Assembly (NCBI RefSeq): GCF_030409325.1 | Contig: NZ_JAUFPR010000004.1 | Coordinates: 1,101,548-1,165,547 of the forward strand | Length of the DNA stretch: 64,000 bases | Reading direction: 5' to 3' | Source: Mucilaginibacter aquaedulcis | Lineage (GTDB): Bacteria > Bacteroidota > Bacteroidia > Sphingobacteriales > Sphingobacteriaceae | Part shown: positions 23,645 through 33,392 of the stretch, one piece after another | How positions within the stretch are numbered: position 1 is the first letter of the stretch | Layout: every line of letters begins with the position of its first letter | The notes under the pieces: model-generated | What the model saw: the letters and a program-made list of their open reading frames with translations, nothing else | What the model was told of the DNA's origin: nothing | The model's database searches: none | Position numbers and translations under genes: made by a program

Positions 23645-26017
23645 ATGATCAGGAACTATTTAAAAATAGCGTGGCGCAATTTGGTAAAGAACAAGGTTCA
23701 TACTTTTATTAATATAGCCGGGCTTTCCGTTGGCCTAACTTGTAGCCTGCTCATTTTATTATGGGTACAAAATGAACTGAGTATTGACCAATATCCTAAA
23801 AATGGCAACAGGTTATATTCAGTATATGAACGTCTTTACTATGATAATAAAATTGCAGGGCAGTACGCTACCCCCGGACTTTTACCCGAAGAGCTGAAAA
23901 AGCAAATCCCCGAAGTGGAGGCAGCTACCGGTATTGCCTATGGCGAGGAAAGTACGTTTCAGTTGGGTGATAAAATATTAAAAATGAATGGTACCGATGC
24001 CGGGGCCGATTGCTTTAAAATGTTCGGTATACCACTATTGCAGGGGAACGCAGAAACAGCTTTAAACTCACCAGTAAGCCTGGCAATATCGCATAAAATG
24101 GCGGTGGCCTTTTTTGGCAGTCCAGAGGCCGCTATTGGTAAAACCATTCGTTACGAAAACAAAAAGAATTTTACGGTTACCGGGGTATTTGAAGATCTGC
24201 CTAAAACCGCATCTGAGCGATTCGACTTTGTTAAAAATTGGGACGATTATCTGCAGGAGAACAAGTGGGCAAAAGACTGGGACAATAATGGCCCCGGTAC
24301 TGTTATTATGCTTCGTGCCGATGCAGACCCGGTAGCGGTTGAAAAAAAGCTTACTCACTTTTTAGATAACTTGAACAAAGCCCAAAAGAAAGGAACCTTT
24401 ACAGAAGAGCTGGGCATACAACGTTTTGGCGACAAATATCTGCACAGTAATTTTGAAAACGGCAAAATTAGCGGTGGCCGCATTGAATATGTTCACATGT
24501 TTACCATTGTGGCTATTTTCATTTTATTGATAGCCTGTATCAATTTCATGAACCTGACCACTGCACGTTCGGTTAAGCGGTCGCGCGAGATTGGTGTGCG
24601 CAAAGTAGTAGGCGCTTTACGGTCAACCTTAATTAAGCAGTTCATTGGCGAATCGTTACTGGTAACTTGTATAGCGGTATCTGTATCATTGCTATTGTTG
24701 ATGTTAATACTGCCCTTGTTTAATCAAATTACCCAAAAGGAGATAGCCCTGCCGTTTAATCAGCCTTTGTTTTGGTTAAAACTTACTGCCATTACGCTGG
24801 TAACCGGTTTAATATCGGGTAGTTATCCGGCTCTGTTCTTATCCTCATTTAATCCGGTTAAAGTGTTGAAAGGCACGCTGAAGTTAGATTCGACTTCTGT
24901 CATATTTCGTAAGGGACTGGTTGTATTTCAGTTTGCACTCTCAGTTATATTGATAACAGCTACTATAGTTATTTCCAGGCAAATGACTTATGTGCAGTCA
25001 AAGAACTTAGGGTATGACCGCGAAAACCTCATATATATACCTATGAACGGAACGCTGATACCTAAATACAGTACCTTTAAAGAACAGGCTATGCAAATGC
25101 CGGGCATACAATCTGTTAGTCGCGTAACCATTGCACCTACCAACATTGAAAACGGTACCGGAGATGTAGAATGGGAAGGGAAAGACCCCAATGTGAGTAT
25201 TCAGTTTACGCAAGTATCAGTAGGCTACGACTTTGTAAAAACCATGAAGCTGAAAATGCTTGCCGGGCGGGATTTTTCAAAAGACTTCCCTACCGATTCA
25301 ACCGGATATCTTGTTAATGAAGCCGCGCTTAAAAGGTTGGGATATACTAATCCGATTGGTAAACCACTCACTTTCTGGAAAAAGAAAGGACAAATCATAG
25401 GGTTGCTAAAAGATTTTCATTTCGACTCGATGCATGAGCAAATACGGCCGTTGATCATCCGTTTCGGTGAGCAGGATTACTATGGTAATATATTGGTTAA
25501 AACCCAGCCTGGTAAAACAAAGCAAGCTTTAGCCAGTCTGGAAAATATATGTAAGGAAATCAATCCTGCATTTCCGTTCAGCTACACTTTTTCCGATGAA
25601 GAGTATCAGAAACTGTATCAAAATGAACAGATTGTGACCAAACTCTCCAACGCGTTTGCTTTTCTGGCCATATTTATTTCTTGTCTTGGTTTGCTGGGAC
25701 TTGCCATGTTCACAGCCGAACAGCGGGTTAAAGAGATCGGTATACGGAAAGTATTGGGAGCAAGTGTAACATCATTGTTTTCACTGTTATCATCAGAGTT
25801 TTTACTGCTGGTAGTTATGTCATTATTGATAGCGCTGCCGGTATCATGGTATGCCATGGGATATTGGTTACAGGGGTTTGCATATCGTACGCCTATGCAA
25901 TGGTGGATGTTTGCATTATCGGGAGTGATCATCATATTCATAGCTATGGCAACCATAAGTTTCCAGGCCATGAAGGCAGCATTAATTAACCCTATAAAAA
26001 GTTTAAGAAGCGAGTAG
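23645..26017 (+). CDS. Double-FtsX ABC transporter permease, paralogue 2 of 6
   Basis: A 790-residue permease. The frame opens at 23618, but the first nine residues are absent from the paralogues and MIRNYLKIAWRNL begins at 23645, so that ATG is chosen. The plan is as in paralogue 1: helix at about 20-41, periplasmic domain, FtsX block CINFMNLTTARSVKRS then EIGVRKVVGA, second periplasmic domain, FtsX block AEQRVKEIGIRKVLGAS and C-terminus NPIKSLRSE. It forms a close pair with paralogue 3, sharing long identical runs such as TTARSVKR and YLHxNxxNGKI. The 3-prime flank is duplicated after paralogue 3 too. Confidence 0.9.
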   Translation: MIRNYLKIAWRNLVKNKVHTFINIAGLSVGLTCSLLILLWVQNELSIDQYPKNGNRLYSVYERLYYDNKIAGQYATPGLLPEELKKQIPEVEAATGIAYGEESTFQLGDKILKMNGTDAGADCFKMFGIPLLQGNAETALNSPVSLAISHKMAVAFFGSPEAAIGKTIRYENKKNFTVTGVFEDLPKTASERFDFVKNWDDYLQENKWAKDWDNNGPGTVIMLRADADPVAVEKKLTHFLDNLNKAQKKGTFTEELGIQRFGDKYLHSNFENGKISGGRIEYVHMFTIVAIFILLIACINFMNLTTARSVKRSREIGVRKVVGALRSTLIKQFIGESLLVTCIAVSVSLLLLMLILPLFNQITQKEIALPFNQPLFWLKLTAITLVTGLISGSYPALFLSSFNPVKVLKGTLKLDSTSVIFRKGLVVFQFALSVILITATIVISRQMTYVQSKNLGYDRENLIYIPMNGTLIPKYSTFKEQAMQMPGIQSVSRVTIAPTNIENGTGDVEWEGKDPNVSIQFTQVSVGYDFVKTMKLKMLAGRDFSKDFPTDSTGYLVNEAALKRLGYTNPIGKPLTFWKKKGQIIGLLKDFHFDSMHEQIRPLIIRFGEQDYYGNILVKTQPGKTKQALASLENICKEINPAFPFSYTFSDEEYQKLYQNEQIVTKLSNAFAFLAIFISCLGLLGLAMFTAEQRVKEIGIRKVLGASVTSLFSLLSSEFLLLVVMSLLIALPVSWYAMGYWLQGFAYRTPMQWWMFALSGVIIIFIAMATISFQAMKAALINPIKSLRSE

Positions 26018-26023
26018 TTGAGG

Positions 26024-26054
26024 TTTAGAATTTAATAATTGGTTTTAGAGTTTA
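26024..26054. repeat. 31-nt direct repeat after permease 2 (copy 1)
   Basis: The 31 nt beginning TTTAGAATTTAATAATTGG start 7 nt after the stop of permease 2. The same 31 nt occur at 28463-28493, also 7 nt after the stop of permease 3. Words of the type (T)TTAG(A)(A/G)TTTA are iterated across the whole gap, as in the other word-array gaps. Confidence 0.85.
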
Positions 26055-26083
26055 GTAATTAGGTTTTACAATTTAAGAGAATC

Positions 26084-28456
26084 ATGATCAGGAATTATCT
26101 AAAAACAGCCTGGCGCAACTTGATAAAAAACAAGGCGCACACGTTTATTAATATTGCTGGCCTATCGGTAGGGCTGGCCTGTAGCTTGCTTATTTTGTTG
26201 TGGGTGCAAAATGAGGTAGAGGTTGATGCCTTTCATAAAAATGGTTCACGGTTATATTCTGTAATTGAGCGGCAGTATTATGATAACAAGGTTGTTGGGC
26301 AGTATAACGTGCCCGGTTTGCTGGCCGATGAAATGAAAAAACAGATTCCTGAAGTTGAGTATGCCATCAATGCTGATTTTAACGATAAATATACTTTCCA
26401 GGTAGGCACTAAAATATTGAAAATGGATGGTGGCTTTGCCGGTACCGATTTTTTTAAGATGTTCAGCTTTCCCTTATTGCAAGGCAATGCTCAAACGGCT
26501 TTAAACTCGCCGGTGAGTATTTCCATTTCTCGCAAAATGGCCATAGCTTTTTTTGGGGACCCGCAGCAAGCTTTAGGCAAGACAATTCGTTACGAAAATA
26601 AAAAGGACTTTAAGGTAACGGCTGTATTTGAAGATGTACCAAGGGAGGCTTCCCAAAAGTTGGATTACATCATAAACTGGTTTACTTTTTTAGATGAGAG
26701 CGGATGGGCGAAAGACTGGGGCAACAACGGTCCGTTAGCTATGGTAATGTTGCGTGCAGATGCTAATCCTGCATTGGTTGAAAAAAAGGTAACTCATTTT
26801 CTGGATAATTTAAACAAAGATCAAAAGAAAGGAACCTTTACCGAAGAGCTTGGTCTGCAACGCTTTGGCGATGTATACCTGCATGGCAATTTGGCCAATG
26901 GCAAAATTGAGGGCGGCCGCATTGAGTATGTACACTTATTTACCATTGTAGCTATTTTCATATTGCTGATAGCCTGTATCAATTTCATGAACCTGACCAC
27001 AGCACGATCGGTTAAACGTGCGCGCGAAATTGGGGTACGTAAAGTAGTAGGTGCCGTGCGTTCGGTGCTGATCAAACAGTTTATAGGTGAATCATTATTG
27101 GTAACCTCCTTAGCTGTAATAATTGCATTGGTACTGCTGGTACTGCTGCTGCCGGTGTTTAACCATGTTACCCTAAAGGAGATCGATCTGCCTTTTAATC
27201 AACCTGGTTTTTGGATAAAGTTAGTTCTCATTACTTTAACTACAGGTTTAATATCTGGTAGTTATCCCGCCTTGTTTTTATCGTCATTTAATCCTGTAAG
27301 GGTTTTAAAAGGAACACTGAAACTTGATTCGGGTACAACCCTATTCCGTAAGGGCTTGGTTATATTTCAGTTTTCACTGTCGGTTATATTGATAACAGCC
27401 ACCATAATTGTGTCGAAACAGATGGATTATGTACAGTCTAAAAACCTGGGGTATGATCGTGAAAATCTCCTGTATATACCCATGAGTGGTGAGCTTATCG
27501 GCAAATACAGTACATTCAAGGATGAGGCATTGCGTATGCCGGGCGTACAATCTGTCACCCGTATCACTAATACTCCTACTGATATCGGAAGCAGTACAGG
27601 TGGGGTAAACTGGGAAGGTAAAGATCCTAATATAAATATTGAATTTACACAAGCCTCAATTGGTTATGATTTTGTAAAGACCATGAAATTGAAGTTGGTT
27701 GGAGGGCGCGATTTTTCAAAAGATTTTGCTACAGATTCAGTTGGGTATATCATCAATGAAGCCGGACTTAAAAGGATCAAATATGCCGATCCTATAGGTA
27801 AACCGATCACCATGTGGGGCAAAAAAGGAACCATTATAGGTGTGATCAAGGATTTTCACTTTAAATCAATGCATGAGCAAATTCAGCCGTTGATACTTCG
27901 TTATGGCGAACAGGAAAAGTATGGTAATATATTGATAAAAACACAACCCGGCAAAACCAAGGAAGCGCTGGCCAGTATCGAAAGCCTTTATAAACAAATT
28001 AACCCGGCGTTCCCATTCAGCTACAGTTTTTCTGACGAAGAGTATATGAAACTGTACCACAATGAACAAATAGTAACCAAGCTATCAAACGCGTTTGCCT
28101 TCCTGGCCATATTTATATCATGCCTTGGCCTGCTGGGATTGGCCATGTTCACTGCTGAGCAACGCATTAAGGAGATCGGTATCCGCAAAGTGTTAGGGGC
28201 AAGCATTAGTTCATTATTCTCACTATTATCTGTAGAGTTTTTATTGCTGATCATTATTTCATTATGTATTGCCTTACCTGCATCATGGTATGCAATGAGC
28301 CACTGGCTGCAGAGTTTTGCCTACCGTACGCCTATACAATGGTGGATGTTCGCGCTTTCTGGAGTGATAATCGTATTCATAGCCATGGCAACCATAAGTT
28401 TCCAGGCCCTGAAAGCAGCATTAATTAACCCCATAAAAAGCTTAAGGAGCGAATAA
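26084..28456 (+). CDS. Double-FtsX ABC transporter permease, paralogue 3 of 6
   Basis: A 790-residue permease starting MIRNYLKTAWRNL, equal in length to paralogue 2 and nearly colinear with it throughout, so the two are a recent tandem duplication. Domain order is helix 1, MacB_PCD, FtsX with CINFMNLTTARSVKRA, MacB_PCD, FtsX with AEQRIKEIGIRKVLGAS, ending NPIKSLRSE. The periplasmic domains differ more than the membrane parts, for example DFNDKYTFQVG here against AYGEESTFQLG in paralogue 2. That pattern suggests divergence in substrate or partner. It should need an ATPase supplied from elsewhere. Confidence 0.9.
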   Translation: MIRNYLKTAWRNLIKNKAHTFINIAGLSVGLACSLLILLWVQNEVEVDAFHKNGSRLYSVIERQYYDNKVVGQYNVPGLLADEMKKQIPEVEYAINADFNDKYTFQVGTKILKMDGGFAGTDFFKMFSFPLLQGNAQTALNSPVSISISRKMAIAFFGDPQQALGKTIRYENKKDFKVTAVFEDVPREASQKLDYIINWFTFLDESGWAKDWGNNGPLAMVMLRADANPALVEKKVTHFLDNLNKDQKKGTFTEELGLQRFGDVYLHGNLANGKIEGGRIEYVHLFTIVAIFILLIACINFMNLTTARSVKRAREIGVRKVVGAVRSVLIKQFIGESLLVTSLAVIIALVLLVLLLPVFNHVTLKEIDLPFNQPGFWIKLVLITLTTGLISGSYPALFLSSFNPVRVLKGTLKLDSGTTLFRKGLVIFQFSLSVILITATIIVSKQMDYVQSKNLGYDRENLLYIPMSGELIGKYSTFKDEALRMPGVQSVTRITNTPTDIGSSTGGVNWEGKDPNINIEFTQASIGYDFVKTMKLKLVGGRDFSKDFATDSVGYIINEAGLKRIKYADPIGKPITMWGKKGTIIGVIKDFHFKSMHEQIQPLILRYGEQEKYGNILIKTQPGKTKEALASIESLYKQINPAFPFSYSFSDEEYMKLYHNEQIVTKLSNAFAFLAIFISCLGLLGLAMFTAEQRIKEIGIRKVLGASISSLFSLLSVEFLLLIIISLCIALPASWYAMSHWLQSFAYRTPIQWWMFALSGVIIVFIAMATISFQALKAALINPIKSLRSE

Positions 28457-28462
28457 CCGGCA

Positions 28463-28493
28463 TTTAGAATTTAATAATTGGTTTTAGAGTTTA
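28463..28493. repeat. 31-nt direct repeat after permease 3 (copy 2)
   Basis: Identical over 31 nt to 26024-26054 and at the same 7-nt distance from the preceding stop codon, which indicates duplication of gene plus 3-prime flank as one unit. Confidence 0.85.
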
Positions 28494-28501
28494 AAAGGAT
28501 C

Positions 28502-30880
28502 ATGTTAAGAAACTATCTAAAAATAGCCTGGCGTAATCTGGTGAAAAATAAGGCACATACCTTTATTAACATTGCCGGATTATCGGTTGGGATGGCTGTG
28601 GCCATGCTCATTGGTCTTTGGATCTGGGATGAATTATCATTTGATAAATATCACCAAAACTATGATCGTATTGCTGCGGTTATGCAACAGGAAACCCTGA
28701 ATGGCGGCATAAACACGGGCAATACAATTCCGTTACCGCTTGATGCTGAATTGCGCAAGAGTTATGGGAGCGATTTTAAACATATCGCTTTATCATCATG
28801 GACAGAGAAACATGTTTTAATTGTTGGAGATAAAAATGTTTCTTTTTTAGGCAATTTTATGGGTGAGGAGGCTCCTGAAATATTTTCGTTGAATATGATA
28901 AGGGGAACCCGCAAAGGGTTAAAAGGACCTTCGTCAATCCTCATCTCCCAATCAGTTGCCAGGGCATTATTTGGTAATGCCGATCCCATCAACAAACTTA
29001 TTAAGCTTGATAATAAAGCTGATTTTACAATTTCAGGTGTTTATGAAAATCTGCCCGCTAACACCACCCTGCATGATGTAGCTTTCATAGGTCCCTGGGA
29101 TTATTACATCAATGTGCCTGAAAATCAAAGATCACCAACAGATTGGGGTGATAATTCGCTGTTCATGTATGTGCAAATGGCTGATAAGGCAGATATGACA
29201 AAAGTATCGGCCAAAATAAAAGATGTAAAGCTCAACCATATGGCTAAAGAGGATTTAAGGTTTAAGCCAGTACTCTTTTTGCAGCCTATGAGTAAATGGC
29301 ATTTGTATTCTGAATTTAAAAACGGAGAAAATACGGGTGGCGCTATTCAGTATGTTTGGTTGTTTGGTACAATTGGGGTGTTTGTGCTGTTACTGGCCTG
29401 TATCAATTTCATGAATTTAAGCACAGCCCGAAGCGAAAAAAGGGCTAAAGAAGTAGGGATACGCAAAGCTGTGGGTTCAATCAGAAACCAGCTAATTAAA
29501 CAGTTTTTCTGCGAATCGGTACTCATTTCAGTACTGGCTTTTACACTGGCTATCTTATTGGTGTGGGTGGCAGTTCCGTATTTTAATGAAATATCAAACA
29601 AAAACGTATCCATTTTATGGGATGCACCTGTGTTTTGGATGGCCTGTGTAGGGTTCACTTTATTTACCGGAATAATTGCAGGGAGCTATCCTGCCTTTTA
29701 TCTGTCGTCATTTAGCCCGGTAAAGGTTTTGAAGGGAACGTTTAAAGTTGGGCGTTTGGCTGCTGTACCCCGTAAGGTGTTAGTGGTAGTTCAGTTTGTG
29801 GTTTCGGTAGTTCTCATCATTGGCACCGTTATAGTTTTTAAACAAATTCAGTTTGCTAAAAATCGCCCGGTAGGCTATAGTCGCGATGGGTTAGTAAATA
29901 TTGAAGTAACCAATGACGACTTGCATAAACATTTTGAAGCATTGCGTACAGACCTGATCAATTCGGGAGCAGTGGCCGAAGTTGCAGAATCAACAAGCCC
30001 CACTACCGGGGTATATAATAACCGGGGTGATATTAGCTGGAAAGGAAAAGATCCTTCTCTGACTTCCTTTTTTGGTAATATCGCTGTTACTGCCGAATAT
30101 GGTAAAACGGTGGGATGGCAGTTTGTTCAGGGGCGCGATTTTTCAAGGCAGTTCCTTACAGATTCAGCTGCAGTGGTATTAAACCAGGCGGCGGTGAAGC
30201 ATATGAACCTTAAAAATCCGGTTGGCGAAGTAATAAGAATAGGCAAGAGGGATATGACAGTGGTTGGTGTGGTAAAAGATATGGTGATGGAATCACCGTA
30301 TGAACCGGTTAAACAAACCATTTTCCGCATAGGCCGCAATTTTGATAATGTATTAATAAAGATCAACCCTAATTCAAGTACTCATGATGCGCTTGATAAA
30401 ATAGCCGCAGTCTGTAAAATATACTCTCCCTCAGTCCCATTCTCCTATAAGTTTGCTGATGATGAATATGCCAAAAAATTCGCGGCCGAAGAGCGTGTTG
30501 GTAAGCTTGCAGGATGTTTTTCGGGCCTTGCCATATTTATCAGTTGCCTTGGCTTGTTCGGTATGGCCTCGTTCATGGCCGAGCAGCGGGTGAAAGAGAT
30601 AGGCGTACGCAAGGTACTGGGTGCATCAGTGTTTGGTTTATGGCGACTCATGTCTAAAGATTTTGTAACGCTTGTACTCATATCATTATTTATAGCCATG
30701 CCAATAGCGCTTTATTTTATGCGCAGCTGGTTGCAGCATTATACCTATCGGGCAGAGCTTTCGGGGTGCATATTTGTGATAACGGCATTTGGGGCCGTTT
30801 TGATCACATTGTTAACGGTAAGCTTTCAGGCCGTTAAAGCGGCACTGGCCAACCCGGTAAAAAGTTTAAGAAGCGAGTAA
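28502..30880 (+). CDS. Double-FtsX ABC transporter permease, paralogue 4 of 6
   Basis: A 792-residue permease. The open frame reaches back to a TTG at 28478, but the paralogue alignment places the start at the ATG at 28502 (MLRNYLKIAWRNL). It belongs to a second sub-group with paralogues 5 and 6, marked by GMAVAMLIGLWIWDELSF after helix 1, FxNADPINKL and CINFMNLSTARSEKRAKEVG in the first FtsX block. The final block has AEQRVKEIGVRKVLGAS and the chain ends NPVKSLRSE. In this copy the segment before the last helix reads LSGCIFVITAF, where its relatives have SWWIF. Confidence 0.9.
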   Translation: MLRNYLKIAWRNLVKNKAHTFINIAGLSVGMAVAMLIGLWIWDELSFDKYHQNYDRIAAVMQQETLNGGINTGNTIPLPLDAELRKSYGSDFKHIALSSWTEKHVLIVGDKNVSFLGNFMGEEAPEIFSLNMIRGTRKGLKGPSSILISQSVARALFGNADPINKLIKLDNKADFTISGVYENLPANTTLHDVAFIGPWDYYINVPENQRSPTDWGDNSLFMYVQMADKADMTKVSAKIKDVKLNHMAKEDLRFKPVLFLQPMSKWHLYSEFKNGENTGGAIQYVWLFGTIGVFVLLLACINFMNLSTARSEKRAKEVGIRKAVGSIRNQLIKQFFCESVLISVLAFTLAILLVWVAVPYFNEISNKNVSILWDAPVFWMACVGFTLFTGIIAGSYPAFYLSSFSPVKVLKGTFKVGRLAAVPRKVLVVVQFVVSVVLIIGTVIVFKQIQFAKNRPVGYSRDGLVNIEVTNDDLHKHFEALRTDLINSGAVAEVAESTSPTTGVYNNRGDISWKGKDPSLTSFFGNIAVTAEYGKTVGWQFVQGRDFSRQFLTDSAAVVLNQAAVKHMNLKNPVGEVIRIGKRDMTVVGVVKDMVMESPYEPVKQTIFRIGRNFDNVLIKINPNSSTHDALDKIAAVCKIYSPSVPFSYKFADDEYAKKFAAEERVGKLAGCFSGLAIFISCLGLFGMASFMAEQRVKEIGVRKVLGASVFGLWRLMSKDFVTLVLISLFIAMPIALYFMRSWLQHYTYRAELSGCIFVITAFGAVLITLLTVSFQAVKAALANPVKSLRSE

Positions 30881-30962
30881 AAAAAGCTAAAAGCAGAAGG
30901 CGTAAAGCCTAAAGCAATGTACCAATGAACTAATAAACAATCGAACCAATAAACTAACGGTC
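30881..30962. repeat. Word-array gap between permeases 4 and 5
   Basis: The 82-nt gap has two phrases: AGCTAAAAGCAGAAGGCG with TAAAGCCTAAAGC (30886-30917) and then iterated GAACTAAT-type words (AATGAACTAATAAACAAT, CGAACCAATAAACTAA). The second phrase is repeated with changes in the next gap (33350-33382). Confidence 0.6.
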
Positions 30963-33323
30963 ATGATCAGGAATTATTTAAAAATTGCATGGCGCAACCT
31001 TACTAAAAACAAGGTTCATTCGGCTATAAACTTGATAGGCCTATCGGTAGGTATGGCAATAGCAATGCTCATCGGTCTTTGGGTATGGGATGAGCTGTCG
31101 TTTGATAGATATCATAAAAACTATGATCGCGTAGGCCAAATCATGGTTACCCAAACCAATAATGGCGAAACGGGTACATTTGGGTCGACCGTTGTACCAT
31201 TGAGTAATGAACTTCGTACTAAATATGCGGGAGATTTTAAGTTAACGGCCCTTACCTGGGAGAGCGCTCATATATTAGCGGTTGGCGATAAAAAGATATC
31301 TCAAACCGGGATGTGGGCCGAGGCTGATATGCCTGCTATCCTATCACTGAATATGGTAAAAGGCAGCTATTCGAGCTTTAAAGATCCTTCGTCATTTATG
31401 CTATCGCAATCAGTTGCCAAAGCGTTATTTGGTGATGCAGATCCCATCAATAAAACCGTACGCATCGATAATAAAACGGATATGAAGGTAATTGGTGTAT
31501 TTGAGGATCTGCCTCATAATACCACATTTTACCAAACAAAGTTTATGTTGCCCTGGAATAACGCGGCAAACTGGTGGAGTACACAGTTGCAAGCATGGGA
31601 CAATCATGGCAGCCATTTATTTGTGCTGATGAATGATCATGCCAGGTTTGATAACGTATCGGCTAAGATCAGGAACATTACCAAACCGCATTTTAAAATG
31701 AACGATGAAACTATTCAGGTTCATCCCATGTGTAAATGGCATTTATACAGCGATTTTAAAAACGGAATAGCTGCCGGCGGGCGCATAGAGTTTGTGTGGT
31801 TATTTGGCATTATAGGTTTATTTGTATTGCTATTGGCCTGCATCAATTTTATGAACCTAAGTACCGCCAAAAGCGAGAAACGGGCAAAAGAAGTGGGGAT
31901 ACGCAAAGCTATAGGTTCGCTTAGGAAACAACTTATAGGGCAGTTTTTAAGCGAGTCTTTATTGGTAGTAGCCTTATCATTGATATTAACCATTGTAATT
32001 GTACTGTTAACTATTCCCTATTTTAATCATATTGCTGATAAAGCGGTTTCTATCCCCTGGGGTAACCCCTTGTTTTGGCTGCTGACTTTAGGCTTCACTA
32101 TTTTTACAGGTCTGATTTCGAGCAGTTACCCGGCGTTTTATTTGTCGGCGTTTAATCCGGTAAAGGTTTTAAAGGGAACATTCAGGGTTGGCCGTGTTGC
32201 CGCTATTCCGCGCAAGGTGCTGGTAGTAGTGCAATTTACAGTATCTATTGTTTTAATTATCGGAACCATCATTGTTTTAAGGCAAATTCAGTTTGCTAAA
32301 GACCGCCCTGTTGGCTACACACGTGCCGGTCTTATTTCTGTTGAAATGAACACCCCCGATATTTACGGTCATTACGAAGTAATGCGTTCCGATCTGCTGC
32401 AAACCGGAGCGGTAGAGGACATGGCCGAATCAAACAGCACAACAACCCAGATCTGGGCAAATAATGGTGGTTTTGATTGGGTTGGTAGAGCACCTGGGTA
32501 CGATCCTACCTTTGGCACTATAAGCGTAACCTATGATTTTGGCCACACCGTTGGATGGAAGATATTACAGGGCCGCGATTTTTCACGTAGTTTCCCTACC
32601 GATACAAACTCCGTTATACTTAATGAATCGGCTCTTAAAGTGAGCGGGATTAAAGATCCGATAGGTAAAATCATGCGTTGGAAAGGCAGTAACCACGTAA
32701 TTGTAGGTGTAGCAAAAGATATGGTTATGCAATCGCCCTATGAAAAAACTGTAAGTACCGTATTTTTTATGGATCCGGCTTGGGTTAACTGGATCACTGT
32801 ACGTATAAAGCCAAATATGCCTATACGTGAAGCTTTGAGCAAAATTGAGCCGGTTTTTAAAAAATACAACCCCGGCAGCCCTTTTGAATATAAATTTAAC
32901 GATGATGAATACGCTAACAAATTTTCTGATGAGGAGCGCATCGGTAATTTAGCTTCTACATTCGCGGTATTGGCTATCTTTATTTCATGCCTGGGCTTAT
33001 TTGGGTTGGCATCATTTGTAGCTGAGCAGCGTGTTAAGGAAATTGGAGTACGCAAAGTGCTTGGCGCATCGGTAGCCAATTTGTGGCGACTGTTATCAAC
33101 CGAGTTTGTAGTGTTGGTTTTTATATCGCTGCTTATAGCCATACCATTAGCTTATTACTTTATGCAGCACTGGTTGCAGGGCTACCAGTACAAAGCAGCA
33201 ATTTCCTGGTGGATATTTGCTTTTGCCGGTGCCGGCTCTATAATCATTACGTTAATAACGGTAAGCTTTCAGGCTGTTAAAGCAGCTATGGCCAACCCGG
33301 TAAAAAGTTTACGTAGCGAATAA
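30963..33323 (+). CDS. Double-FtsX ABC transporter permease, paralogue 5 of 6
   Basis: A 786-residue permease, sub-group with paralogues 4 and 6. It begins MIRNYLKIAWRNL, has helix 1 with GMAIAMLIGLWVWDELSF, a periplasmic domain, FtsX block CINFMNLSTAKSEKRAKEVG, linker SYPAFYLSAFNPVKVLKGTF, second periplasmic domain and a last FtsX block AEQRVKEIGVRKVLGAS. It ends NPVKSLRSE. The periplasmic segments are again the most divergent parts. Upstream is a word-array gap, not a promoter I can recognise, consistent with read-through from the earlier paralogues. Confidence 0.9.
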   Translation: MIRNYLKIAWRNLTKNKVHSAINLIGLSVGMAIAMLIGLWVWDELSFDRYHKNYDRVGQIMVTQTNNGETGTFGSTVVPLSNELRTKYAGDFKLTALTWESAHILAVGDKKISQTGMWAEADMPAILSLNMVKGSYSSFKDPSSFMLSQSVAKALFGDADPINKTVRIDNKTDMKVIGVFEDLPHNTTFYQTKFMLPWNNAANWWSTQLQAWDNHGSHLFVLMNDHARFDNVSAKIRNITKPHFKMNDETIQVHPMCKWHLYSDFKNGIAAGGRIEFVWLFGIIGLFVLLLACINFMNLSTAKSEKRAKEVGIRKAIGSLRKQLIGQFLSESLLVVALSLILTIVIVLLTIPYFNHIADKAVSIPWGNPLFWLLTLGFTIFTGLISSSYPAFYLSAFNPVKVLKGTFRVGRVAAIPRKVLVVVQFTVSIVLIIGTIIVLRQIQFAKDRPVGYTRAGLISVEMNTPDIYGHYEVMRSDLLQTGAVEDMAESNSTTTQIWANNGGFDWVGRAPGYDPTFGTISVTYDFGHTVGWKILQGRDFSRSFPTDTNSVILNESALKVSGIKDPIGKIMRWKGSNHVIVGVAKDMVMQSPYEKTVSTVFFMDPAWVNWITVRIKPNMPIREALSKIEPVFKKYNPGSPFEYKFNDDEYANKFSDEERIGNLASTFAVLAIFISCLGLFGLASFVAEQRVKEIGVRKVLGASVANLWRLLSTEFVVLVFISLLIAIPLAYYFMQHWLQGYQYKAAISWWIFAFAGAGSIIITLITVSFQAVKAAMANPVKSLRSE

Positions 33324-33392
33324 AAAGGTGAAAGAGTAAGGAGAACAACAACGGATGAACTAATGAACAATTGAACTAATAACCTGATTGTT
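33324..33392. repeat. Word-array gap between permeases 5 and 6
   Basis: The 69-nt gap contains GATGAACTAATGAACAAT and TGAACTAATAACCTGA, iterated GAACTAAT words aligned to those before permease 5, and reaches to within 10 nt of the start codon. Confidence 0.6.

Noticed and set aside
26018..33392. CRISPR array in the repetitive permease gaps
   Set aside because: There are no constant repeats with spacers and no cas genes. The repeats are degenerate words without unit spacing.
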